DNA of 64,000 nt from NCBI GenBank assembly GCA_963785735.1, contig CAWAWJ010000001.1, positions 1,612,001 to 1,676,000 on the forward strand, written 5' to 3'. Numbering within the stretch: the first letter of the stretch is position 1; every line of letters starts with the position of its first letter. Below are positions 17,935-25,887 of the stretch, in pieces. The DNA is from REEB95 sp963785735. Lineage in GTDB: Bacteria > Pseudomonadota > Alphaproteobacteria > ATCC43930 > CGMCC-115725. Position numbers and translations under genes: made by a program. The notes beneath the pieces are model-generated. The model made no database searches. It was not told the origin of the DNA and saw only the letters and a list, made by a program, of their open reading frames with translations.

Positions 17935-19136
17935 GCGCGCTTGCGCCGCTTGGCTCCGGCCTTGGCGGCCTTCTTGGCTGGCCAGAGTTGCTTCGAAGCG
18001 ATTTTCGCGCCTTGGCTCAGCGCTTCGAGCTTCGCCCACATGATCGAGGGATGGACGCGGCGGTAGAACGGCCCCTGGGCGAAGCCGCAATCCGTGCCGG
18101 CGATCACGTTCTCGCGCCCGACTTCCTTTGCCAGCCGGACGATGCGCTCGGCCACCAGCTCGGGGTGTTCGACCACGTTGGTGGCGTGGCTGATGACGCC
18201 GCTGATCAGGATCCGGCCCTTGAGATCGAAATCGCCCCACACCTTCCATTCATGCTCGTGGCGCGGATTGGCGCCCTCGATCACGAAGGCGCCGACGCGC
18301 GCCTTCAGGATGATGTCGATGATGTCCTGCAAGGGCACGTCGGTGGTGTGCGGCCCGGGCCAGCTGCCCCAGCAGACGTGATAGCGCACGCGGTCCTGGG
18401 GAATGCCCTTGAGCGAATGGTTCATGATCTCGATCTGGCGCCCGAGCCATGTGCGGTATTCCTTGAAGCTCTTGGGCGGCACCATGCGGTCATAGGTGAC
18501 GGCGGCGCGCGCGTCGTCGAGCTGCACCAGGAAACCGGCATCGGCGATCGTCTTGTATTCGGTGCGCATCGCCTCGGCGACCGCCATCTGCAACTCGTCG
18601 TCGTTCTTGTAATACTCGTTCTTCTTGTCGGGGATGACGCTCGAAACCGCCGCCACCGGCAGGAACGCCTCTTCCACCTTCACGCCCTTGAGCGCCGCCT
18701 TGAAGTCGTCGATGTCCTGTTGCAGCGCCGCCTGGCCGGTATAGCGGATCGGCCCGACCACCACCGATTCCGCCGTGGTCGCGCCGTCGTCCTTGGCGTC
18801 CATCTCGGCGTAGAATTCGGCGAAGCGAGCACGGTCGGCGCCGCGCGCGAAAGGATTGCCGCCCGCGAAGGGCCGGCGCTCGAAACCCGCCAGCCTTTCG
18901 AGCGCGTATTGCGACCAGCTGATCGCCTTGCCGAATTCGCCGTCGCTGACGACGTCGATCCCTATCTCCGCCTGTTGGCGCACCACCGTGGCCACGCTGT
19001 CCTTGAGGCATTGGGCGTAGGCCGCCTGGTCATAGGGCTTGCCCCCCTGCTTGGCGCGCAGGAATTCGAGCAGCGCCGGCGGGCGGATGAGGCTGCCGAC
19101 ATGGGTGGTGAGGATTCTGCCGCCGCTGTCTTTCAC
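17931..19136 (-). CDS. MetE C-terminal-domain-like methyltransferase, paralogue C
   Basis: A 401-aa UROD/MetE-fold protein, longer than paralogues A and B because of an insertion around residues 85-165 and a basic Lys/Arg/Ala-rich tail at the C-terminus. It opens ILTTHVGSLIRPP and has SDGEFGK (64-70). Zinc ligands are complete: His253 and Cys255 (YHVCWGS), Glu287 (VIEGAN) and Cys350 (TDCGF). The acidic/aromatic stretch after the glutamate, PRHEHEW, is typical of the bacterial 'methionine synthase II' subgroup with unassigned substrates. The three paralogues differ enough in length and motif context that they probably act on different substrates or steps. Confidence 0.87.
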   Translation of the reverse strand: MKDSGGRILTTHVGSLIRPPALLEFLRAKQGGKPYDQAAYAQCLKDSVATVVRQQAEIGIDVVSDGEFGKAISWSQYALERLAGFERRPFAGGNPFARGADRARFAEFYAEMDAKDDGATTAESVVVGPIRYTGQAALQQDIDDFKAALKGVKVEEAFLPVAAVSSVIPDKKNEYYKNDDELQMAVAEAMRTEYKTIADAGFLVQLDDARAAVTYDRMVPPKSFKEYRTWLGRQIEIMNHSLKGIPQDRVRYHVCWGSWPGPHTTDVPLQDIIDIILKARVGAFVIEGANPRHEHEWKVWGDFDLKGRILISGVISHATNVVEHPELVAERIVRLAKEVGRENVIAGTDCGFAQGPFYRRVHPSIMWAKLEALSQGAKIASKQLWPAKKAAKAGAKRRKRA

Positions 19137-19192
19137 TGCCGTCTCCCATTTTTCCGCCGCTTGTTTGGCATTTTGTCGCGGGGCCCGTCAAC

Positions 19193-20641
19193 TTATGGGA
19201 CTTGCCCACCGCCGCCGGGCAGCGCCGTCGGCCCACCGGGCTTTCCCGGGCTATCGAAATTCATCAGCCGCAGGCAACTCACCAGGGCAGCCACGGCCGA
19301 GACGCCCGCGCCGATGAGAATGGCGGTGGCCTCGCTGCCATTGGCCGATCCGGGAAACGCCGCGGCCAGGCCGAACACCAGCGCCACCAGCGAGGTGCCG
19401 GTGGTCTGGCCCAGGAGCCGCGAGGTCGAGATGATGGCGCCGGCGCCGGCGCTGCGCTCGCGCGGCGTCGCCGCCAGGATCGCGCGGTTATTGGGCGACT
19501 GGAAGAGGCCGAATCCCGCGCCGCAGATGGTCATGCGCCACGCCACGTCGGCATAGCCGGGATGCGCTGGAAGGAACGCCAACAGCACCAGCCCCAGACT
19601 CAACGTGCCGAGCCCGATGCCGCCCAATATGCCGGCGGGATAACGGTCGGAGTAATATCCGGAAATGGGCGCGACCACGGCGATGGCGAGCGGCCAGGGA
19701 GTCATCAACAACCCGGTCGTCACCTGCGACATGCCGAGATTGTGCTCGAAATAGAACGGCAGCGAAACCAGCGCCAGGCTCTGCGCGATGAAGGAGCACA
19801 CCGAGGTCACCGCCGACAAGGCGAAGACCGGCCGCGCGAACAAATCGATCGGCAGCATCGGAAAGGGCGAGAGCCGGAGCCGGATGGCGAAAGCCGTGCC
19901 GAAGACCGCCATCAGCGCGAGCTGCGCCGCGATCAACGCGAGGCTCTCGCCATGGCCGAAGCCGTCGATGCAGGTGATGAGCAGGCCGAAGGTGAGGGCG
20001 TTCAAGACCGCGCTCAAGCCGTCGAAGCGGTGATGCGAGCGCCGGTTGGGAGGCAGCATGCGCGGCGCCAGCGCCAGCGCGATCACGCCCAAGGGCAGGT
20101 TGATGAGGAACAGCCATTGCCAGGTCGCCACGGCCAGGACGCCGGCGGCCACCGTCGGCCCGGCGGCGGCGGATGTGGCGACGATGAAGGCGTTGATGCC
20201 GAGCCCCCGGCCGAGCATGGCGCGCGGATAGATCATGCGGATCAACGCGGCGTTGACGCTCACCAGCGCGGCCGCGCCCGCGCCCTGCACCGCGCGCATC
20301 CCCGCCAGCATGACGAGCGAAGTCGAGGTGGCGCATCCGAGCGAGGCGAGCGTGAATACTGCCAACCCGCAAAGACTGATCCGCTTGTAGCCGTAGATGT
20401 CGCCCAGCGAAGCCATGGGCAAGAGCGTGATCATCATGGCCAGCTGGAAGGCGTTGATCACCCAGATCGAACTCGCCGGGCTCGCATGGAGGCTCTCGGC
20501 GATGGTCGGCAGCGCGACATTGGCGATCGAGCTGTCCAGCACCGACATCGAGACCGCGATGATCACGGTCACGATCGCCCATAGCCGGCGCGGCCAGGGC
20601 AGGCCGTCCTCGAATTCGGCGGTTTGAGCCGGTTCCGTCAT
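19193..20641 (-). CDS. MFS drug/solute exporter, DHA2 (14-TM) family
   Basis: A 482-aa major facilitator. The first transmembrane helix carries SVLDSSIANVALPTI, the DHA2/EmrB-type motif (L-D-x-T-x-V-N-V-A-L-P). The loop GDIYGYKRI is motif A, and the helices repeat regularly to about 14 segments. The C-terminal cytoplasmic tail is Pro/Gly rich. DHA2 pumps export hydrophobic or toxic compounds by proton antiport. It is divergent from the binding-protein/permease operon (106-base gap), so it may export a toxic intermediate or product of the same pathway; that is inference. Confidence 0.9.
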   Translation of the reverse strand: MTEPAQTAEFEDGLPWPRRLWAIVTVIIAVSMSVLDSSIANVALPTIAESLHASPASSIWVINAFQLAMMITLLPMASLGDIYGYKRISLCGLAVFTLASLGCATSTSLVMLAGMRAVQGAGAAALVSVNAALIRMIYPRAMLGRGLGINAFIVATSAAAGPTVAAGVLAVATWQWLFLINLPLGVIALALAPRMLPPNRRSHHRFDGLSAVLNALTFGLLITCIDGFGHGESLALIAAQLALMAVFGTAFAIRLRLSPFPMLPIDLFARPVFALSAVTSVCSFIAQSLALVSLPFYFEHNLGMSQVTTGLLMTPWPLAIAVVAPISGYYSDRYPAGILGGIGLGTLSLGLVLLAFLPAHPGYADVAWRMTICGAGFGLFQSPNNRAILAATPRERSAGAGAIISTSRLLGQTTGTSLVALVFGLAAAFPGSANGSEATAILIGAGVSAVAALVSCLRLMNFDSPGKPGGPTALPGGGGQVP

Positions 20642-20747
20642 CGCTGCGTGGTCATCCCGGCGCTCTTTATATATGAGTCCGACCTAAGCCATAATCGGGC
20701 AAAGCGGCCGGCGATTATGGATCGGCGGCGCGGGGAGGGATAAGGGC

Positions 20748-21763
20748 ATGAAAACCAATATCGGCGGCCATGGCGGAATCGCGGCTTTGGCGGCGCTGCT
20801 CGCGGCGGCGAAGTTCTCGTTCTGGCGGCGGTCTATGCGCCGCCGGCCCAGGCGCAGGAACTCCAGACCTGGCGGCATGGCATGCTCGAGGCCAAGAGCG
20901 ATGCCGGCATATTGATGATGATCACGCGCCACGACTTCGCCAAGAAATACGGCCTCAAGATCGAGATCAGCCAATTCAAGAGCGACATTCCTGAGGTCCA
21001 GGCCGCCATCGCCGGCGAGCTCGACAGCTTCGAGGGCGGCGTGCCGAGCGTCATCACCGCCGACGCCCACGGCGCCGATATAAGGGTGCTGGGCTGCCAT
21101 TGGCCGGGACTGCCGCACGGCATCTTCACCAAGGACAGCGTCACCTCGATCGCCCAGCTCAAGGGCAAGACCTTCGCCATCTCCGCGCCCGGCGCCATGC
21201 CCGATACGCTGGTGCGCACCGTGCTGGCGCAAAACAACATCTCGCCCGGCGACGTGACCTTCGCCAATCTCGGCAGCGACCTCGACCGCTACAAGGCGTT
21301 GCAGGCGGGCGTGGTCGATGCCGCGGTGGTGTCGGGCGAATACACGCCGATCGCGCAAAAGGAAGGCCTCAAGCTGCTGGTGCGCGGGCGCGACGTGCTG
21401 CCCAAATTCATGCGCATCTGCTTCATGACCACCGGCGCGGTGCTCAACCAGAAACGCGACCTGGCGGTGGCGTTCCTGGCCGCCGAGATGGACGCCTTGC
21501 ATTATGCGCTGGCGCACAAGGCCGAGACCGTCGCGCTGACGCAGGAATTGACCGGCACCAAGCCCGACGATCCGCGCCCGGCCTATATTTTCGATCAGGC
21601 CAAAAGCGGCGGCGTCGATCCGGCCCTGGCGATCCCGATGGACAAGCTCGACTGGATGCAGCAGCAGATGATCCAGGCGGGAACCCTGCCGCAACCGATC
21701 GATCTCGGCAAATACGTGGCGCCGGATGTCCGCACCGACGCGTTGAAGCGCGCCGCCAAATAA
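20748..21763 (+). CDS. ABC transporter solute-binding protein (NMT1/SsuA type), frame disrupted in the signal-peptide region
   Basis: The mature binding protein is intact from about 20850 and includes FEGGVPSVITADAHGADIRV and the DLGSDLDRYKA-like segment of the family. The start is broken. ATG 20748, with AGGGATAAGGG upstream, opens a signal-peptide-like MKTNIGGHGGIAALAALLAAA in one frame, while the second half of the signal peptide (VLVLAAVYAPPAQAQ) and the mature protein lie in another frame. Restoring one base near 20795-20812 would give a normal 338-aa precursor. No ATG, GTG or TTG start exists in the second frame before 20882, which would lose the signal peptide. Either a base is missing in the assembly or export is lost. 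The permease gene follows five bases after the stop. Confidence 0.75.
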
Positions 21764-21768
21764 AAACC

Positions 21769-22527
21769 ATGCCGCGCTGGCTGATCACCTGCCTGTCGGT
21801 CGCGGTGTTTCTCGGCGTCTGGGAATTCTTCGGCCGCGACATCAATCCGGTGTTCGGCTCCTATCCGAGCGCGATCCTGGCGGCGTTCTGGGAGATGACC
21901 CGCTCGGGCGAACTCCCGGCGGCGCTCGGCCAGAGCCTGCAACCCTTCGCCGCGGGCTATGCGCTGGCGATCCTCATCGGCGTGCCGCTGGGATTGGTGA
22001 TCGGCCGCTTCCGCGTCATGGAAGCGGCGCTCGGCATCTATGTCACCGCCGGCTATGCCATGCCGCTCATCGCATTGGTGCCGCTGCTGATGCTGTGGCT
22101 CGGCTTGGGATTCAAGGTGAAGGCGGCGGTGGTGCTGCTGATGTCGGTGTTCCCGATCTGCATCAACACCTGGGCCGGGGTCGCGTCGGTGCCCAAGAGC
22201 CTGATCGACGTCGGCAAGTCCTTCGTCGCGCCGGATACGGTCATCCTGCGCCGCATCGTGCTGCCGGCCACGTTGCCCTATATCGTCGTCGGCATCCGCC
22301 TGGCGGTGGGGCGCGCGGTGGTCGCCATGGTGATCGCCGAGTTCTTCACCGCGATTTCCGGCCTCGGCGCCATCATCATCAACTCGGCCAATAATTTCGA
22401 CACGGCCCGGATGTTCGTGCCGGTGCTGGTGCTGGTGTTGCTGGCGACCGGCCTCAACGCGCTGATCGGCGCGTTCGAGCGGCGCCTCGCGCCCTGGCAG
22501 GCCGAGATCGCCGGACGCGACAACTAG
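21769..22527 (+). CDS. ABC transporter permease (SsuC/TauC/NrtB type)
   Basis: A 252-aa inner-membrane permease of the BPD_transp_1 family with about six transmembrane helices. The ATG is five bases after the binding-protein stop, so they form one operon. The cytoplasmic coupling motif is visible in SLIDVGKSFVAPDTVILRRIVLPATLPYI (the EAA-like loop; only a short part is quoted as VLPATLPYI) at about residues 155-165, and the later AEFFTAISGLGAIIINSAN matches SsuC/TauC permeases. No ATPase subunit is encoded nearby, so the importer must borrow one from elsewhere. Confidence 0.9.
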   Translation: MPRWLITCLSVAVFLGVWEFFGRDINPVFGSYPSAILAAFWEMTRSGELPAALGQSLQPFAAGYALAILIGVPLGLVIGRFRVMEAALGIYVTAGYAMPLIALVPLLMLWLGLGFKVKAAVVLLMSVFPICINTWAGVASVPKSLIDVGKSFVAPDTVILRRIVLPATLPYIVVGIRLAVGRAVVAMVIAEFFTAISGLGAIIINSANNFDTARMFVPVLVLVLLATGLNALIGAFERRLAPWQAEIAGRDN

Positions 22528-22538
22528 CGGCATTGCGC

Positions 22539-22564
22539 CGCAGCATGCCCTCGGGCATGCTGCG
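22539..22564. repeat. 12-bp perfect inverted repeat with 2-base centre
   Basis: The arms CGCAGCATGCCC (22539-22550) and GGGCATGCTGCG (22553-22564) are exact reverse complements separated by TC. It lies between the permease stop and the folB start. There is no T-run, so it is not a standard terminator; it could be a transcript-end stabiliser or a spaced repeat element. Confidence 0.6.
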
Positions 22565-22568
22565 CGCC

Positions 22569-22979
22569 ATGAAGGACGACGCCATGCTCGCCGGAGATGC
22601 CGGGCCGCTTGCCGCCTCGGGCAACGCCGCGCCTTATCGCATCTTCGTCCGTAATCTCGTCCTGACGGCGCGCATCGGCGTTCACGCGCATGAAAAGAGC
22701 CGGCCGCCGCGCCTGCGCATCGGCGTCGAGATCGGCATGAAGGGCGAGGCGCCGGGGCGCGACGAATTCGCCGCCGTGCTCAATTACGAGACCATCGTCG
22801 AGGGCATCAAGCGCTTGGCTTCGGGCGTCCACATCAATCTGGTCGAAACCTTCGCCGACCGGGTGGCGAAGCTCTGCCTCGCCGACCGCCGCGTCGAAGG
22901 CGTGCGCGTCAGCGTCGAAAAGCTCGACGTCTATGCCGAGGTCGAAAGCGTCGGCGTGATCGTCGAGCGCCGCCGCTAA
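22569..22979 (+). CDS. folB: Dihydroneopterin aldolase
   Basis: FolB cleaves 7,8-dihydroneopterin to 6-hydroxymethyl-dihydropterin and glycolaldehyde. The core reads FVRNLVLTARIGVHAHEK, the family start with the active-site Tyr/His loop region, followed by LNYETIVEGI and the segment LVETFADRVAKLCL, which supplies the catalytic Glu and helix, then VRVSVEKLDVYAEVESVGV. Length from ATG 22569 is 136 aa, slightly long; ATG 22584 is equally possible, and the upstream in-frame ATG at 22533 falls before the inverted repeat and is unlikely. It is convergent with folP, so two consecutive folate-pathway enzymes sit tail to tail. Confidence 0.88.
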   Translation: MKDDAMLAGDAGPLAASGNAAPYRIFVRNLVLTARIGVHAHEKSRPPRLRIGVEIGMKGEAPGRDEFAAVLNYETIVEGIKRLASGVHINLVETFADRVAKLCLADRRVEGVRVSVEKLDVYAEVESVGVIVERRR

Positions 22980-22982
22980 GGT

Positions 22983-24203
22983 TTAGGCGCCGGCTTCGAT
23001 CGCCTGCGCCATGGCGATCGCCTGGCGGGTCTCGGCCACGTCATGGACCCGCAAGATCTGCACGCCCTGGCCGAAGGCGTAAATCGCGCCGGCGAGCGAG
23101 CCGGGTAGGCGTTCGCCCACCGGGGCATTGGCCAGGCCCCCGACCACCGATTTGCGCGACACGCCCACCAGCACCCCGCAACCGAGGCCGTGGAACAACG
23201 CGAGCCGCGCCAGGATCTCGAAATTATGCGTCGGCCCCTTGCCGAAGCCGATGCCGGGATCGACCGCGATGCGCGCCTTGGCCACGCCCGAGACCTCGCA
23301 GGCGGCGATCCGGCCGTCGAGATAATCCGCGATTTCGATCGAGGCGAGATCGTAACGGGGTGCCTGTTGCATGGTTTGCGGCTCGCCTTGCATGTGCATC
23401 AGCACGACAAACGCCTTGGCCCGCGCCGCCACCGCCGGGCTGCGCGGATCGCCTGAGAGCGCGGTGATGTCGTTGATGATGCGCGCGCCGGATGCCAGCG
23501 CGCCTTCCATGACGTCGGCGTGGCGCGTATCGATCGAGACGGCCGCGCCGGTTGATGCCAGCTCCCGCACCACCCGCTCCACGCGCCGCAGCTCGTCATG
23601 CGGCGCCACCGGCGCCGCGCCGGGCCGGGTCGATTCGCCGCCGACATCGATGATGTCGGCTCCGGCGCTCAAGAGCGCGCGGCCCTGCTCGATGGCGCGG
23701 GCGGGATCGATGAACGCGCCGCCATCCGAAAAGCTGTCTGGCGTCACGTTCAATATTCCCATGATGACAGGCCGGTCGAGCGCGAAGCCGGCCCAGGGCG
23801 GACGCTTTTCCGACAACGCCGCCAACAGCCGGGTGACGCGCGTCTTGACCGGCGCGTTCTGTTTCTCCGCCCAGGAGCGCAACCGGGGCAGGGGCGCCAC
23901 CGCGGCCGCAACCCCGCCGGATCGGCGTGCCAGCAACTCGGCCGCGGCGAAGGCCTTGGTTCCCCCGGCGAGCGGCAGCGCCAGCTCCCGTTCGACCGCC
24001 ATTGCCGCGACCTTGCCGGCGAGCAGCCCGAGCGGCCGGAGCCAGAGCTGCGAAGCGGCGGTCTCGGCGCCGATCAGGGAGTCGAGATCGGTAACGGTCG
24101 GAATGTTCTGCGGCATGGCGGCATCGCGGGTTGCGGGGGATCGCTGGAATATCTGGCCTAGCATATCCGCCGCGGCCGGACCCGCTTCGCGGTTTGCGGC
24201 CAC
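22983..24203 (-). CDS. folP: Dihydropteroate synthase with N-terminal extension
   Basis: FolP condenses hydroxymethyl-dihydropterin diphosphate with p-aminobenzoate. Both signatures are present: MGILNVTPDSFSDGG and GADIIDVGGESTRPG, followed by the phosphate-site SRKS in VGVSRKSVVG near the C-terminus. The enzyme core is about 275 aa, but the frame adds some 120-130 residues in front, including an Ala-rich stretch with ERELALPLAGG. This extension occurs in alphaproteobacterial FolP proteins and its role is unclear. The start is uncertain: GTG at 24203, ATG at 24164 or ATG at 24116, none with a strong ribosome site. Confidence 0.9.
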   Translation of the reverse strand: MAANREAGPAAADMLGQIFQRSPATRDAAMPQNIPTVTDLDSLIGAETAASQLWLRPLGLLAGKVAAMAVERELALPLAGGTKAFAAAELLARRSGGVAAAVAPLPRLRSWAEKQNAPVKTRVTRLLAALSEKRPPWAGFALDRPVIMGILNVTPDSFSDGGAFIDPARAIEQGRALLSAGADIIDVGGESTRPGAAPVAPHDELRRVERVVRELASTGAAVSIDTRHADVMEGALASGARIINDITALSGDPRSPAVAARAKAFVVLMHMQGEPQTMQQAPRYDLASIEIADYLDGRIAACEVSGVAKARIAVDPGIGFGKGPTHNFEILARLALFHGLGCGVLVGVSRKSVVGGLANAPVGERLPGSLAGAIYAFGQGVQILRVHDVAETRQAIAMAQAIEAGA

Positions 24204-24477
24204 TCGCGCAAAGACCGGTTCCGGCGCCGCTATGCCGGCTTCGATTAAGTATGGTTAATATAAAATCCTCAAAAAACCATCAAGAATCAAAATTATTAAT
24301 ATAGAATGCAGTAGACGCTTCAATTTTTATAGAATATATTCACAATCTATTGAGATAAACCTTAACCATGACTTGTAATTACTTACTACACCCCCTGTCG
24401 ATTATTTTGACAATTTCCTTAATACTTGTTAACGGGCGCAGGCCCGTGGTCGAACAAAAACGCTGGTGTCAGGGACG
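24204..24477 (+). promoter_or_regulatory. AT-rich promoter region of the type I secretion operon
   Basis: This 274-base gap is strikingly AT-rich for the genome; the line 24301-24360 is 16/60 G+C by hand count. A perfect TTGACA (24407-24412) is followed after 17 bases by TAACGG (24430-24435), a weak -10. The motif TTAATACTTGTTAA (24419-24432) overlaps the spacer and -10, and is nearly the same as the motif upstream of tpsB. The half-site TTAACCAT occurs near 24363. The density of A/T tracts also fits binding by a nucleoid protein such as MucR or an H-NS analogue (inference). ATG 24478 follows an AGGGA ribosome site. Confidence 0.5.
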
Positions 24478-25857
24478 ATGGTTGCGAGGACTGCATTGAC
24501 GAAATGGCGATTGGCGCTGCACGCCAGCGTGGCGCTCGCGGCGTTGCTGGCCTTGAGCCCGGGCGCGTGGAACGGCGCGCGGGCGCAGACGCTGAGCGAC
24601 ACCGTGCGCCTGACGGTCCAAACCAATCCCAAGATCCTGTCGCTCGAAAACAATCGCCAAGAAGTCGATTCCGAATTGCGGCGCGCGCGCAGCCTCTATC
24701 TGCCGCAGATCGACGTGCGCTCTTCGCTCGGCCCCGAATACACCGAAAACCTCTTCGACACCGGCACCAACGGCCAGCACATCCGCGAGGAATTGTCGGC
24801 GGTGCTGACGCAAAAGCTCTATGACGGCGGCGCCACCACCGCCGAGGTCGATCATCAGCTCGGCCGTTCGCGTTCCGCCGCCTTCCGCGTGTTCGAGAAT
24901 TCGCAGTATGTCGGCCTCGATGCGGTCGAGGCGCATCTCGATGTTGTGCGCCTGCGCCGCATCTACGCTCTCTCCAACGACAACGTCCAAGCCCACCAGG
25001 CCCTGGCCGAGCGCATGCAGACCCGCACCAATGGCGGCGCCGGCCGCGCCGCCGATCTGTCCCAGGCGATGAGCCGCTACGAACAGGCCCAAGCCGAACG
25101 CGACGATATTCGCGGCAACTTGGCCGATGCCGAGGCGCGCTATCTCACCATCGTCGGCCAGGCTCCGGGCACGCTCGAAGACGCGCCGGTTCCGGTCGGC
25201 GTGCTGCCGACCGATATCGATGCCAGCGTCCGCATCATGCAGGCCGTCAATCCGACGGTGAAGGCCCGCGAGGCCGACGTCGACACCGCCAGGGCGGCGG
25301 TCGAATTGGCGGATTCCCGCTTCGACCCGCTCGTCACGATCGAGGCTGGCGGCGACCACAATCGCAATGTCGGCGGCGTACCCGGCCGCGACAACGAAGC
25401 GCGCGCGCTGGTCGTGTTGCACTGGAATCTCTACGCCGGCGGCAGCGACATCCACAACCGCGAAGCGGCCTATGCCCAGGTGGCGCAGGCGCGCACCACC
25501 CGGCTCGAGGCGCTGATGCAATCCGAGCAGGATTTGCGCAAGGCCTGGGCGAGCTATGACGCGGCTTCGCGCCAGGCGCCGCTCTTGAAGAGCGCGGTGC
25601 AGCACGATGAGGAAGTGCGCTCGGCCTATGACCAGCAGTTCCAGCTGAGCACGCGGAGCCTGCTCGATCTGCTCGACGCGCAAAGCGAGCTGTTCCGCGC
25701 CCAGACCAAGGCGGTCACGGCGCAGGAACAGGCGGTGTTCTCGGCCTACAAGATACTGGCGGTCGAAGGCCAGATGCTCCAGGCGCTCAACGTGCCCGCG
25801 CCGGCCGAGGCCGATCCCACCTTGCCGGCCCGGCGTCCGGAGCGCCCGCAATCTTAG
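24478..25857 (+). CDS. TolC-family outer-membrane channel of a type I secretion system
   Basis: A 459-aa outer-membrane efflux protein. A signal peptide is visible (about residues 1-37, cleavage after ARAQ), followed by LSDTVRLTVQTNPKILSLENNRQEV, the classic first helix of TolC/LapE proteins, and two repeats of long helices with Asn-Pro turns (TNPK, VNPTVKARE). A Pro-rich tail ends the protein. The exporter ATPase begins 30 bases downstream and the membrane fusion gene overlaps that, so this is the complete three-part type I machine in one operon, in order TolC-ABC-HlyD. Confidence 0.9.
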   Translation: MVARTALTKWRLALHASVALAALLALSPGAWNGARAQTLSDTVRLTVQTNPKILSLENNRQEVDSELRRARSLYLPQIDVRSSLGPEYTENLFDTGTNGQHIREELSAVLTQKLYDGGATTAEVDHQLGRSRSAAFRVFENSQYVGLDAVEAHLDVVRLRRIYALSNDNVQAHQALAERMQTRTNGGAGRAADLSQAMSRYEQAQAERDDIRGNLADAEARYLTIVGQAPGTLEDAPVPVGVLPTDIDASVRIMQAVNPTVKAREADVDTARAAVELADSRFDPLVTIEAGGDHNRNVGGVPGRDNEARALVVLHWNLYAGGSDIHNREAAYAQVAQARTTRLEALMQSEQDLRKAWASYDAASRQAPLLKSAVQHDEEVRSAYDQQFQLSTRSLLDLLDAQSELFRAQTKAVTAQEQAVFSAYKILAVEGQMLQALNVPAPAEADPTLPARRPERPQS

Positions 25858-25887
25858 CGCCCCGGCGCGGAAGGGCGGCAGCCTGAC

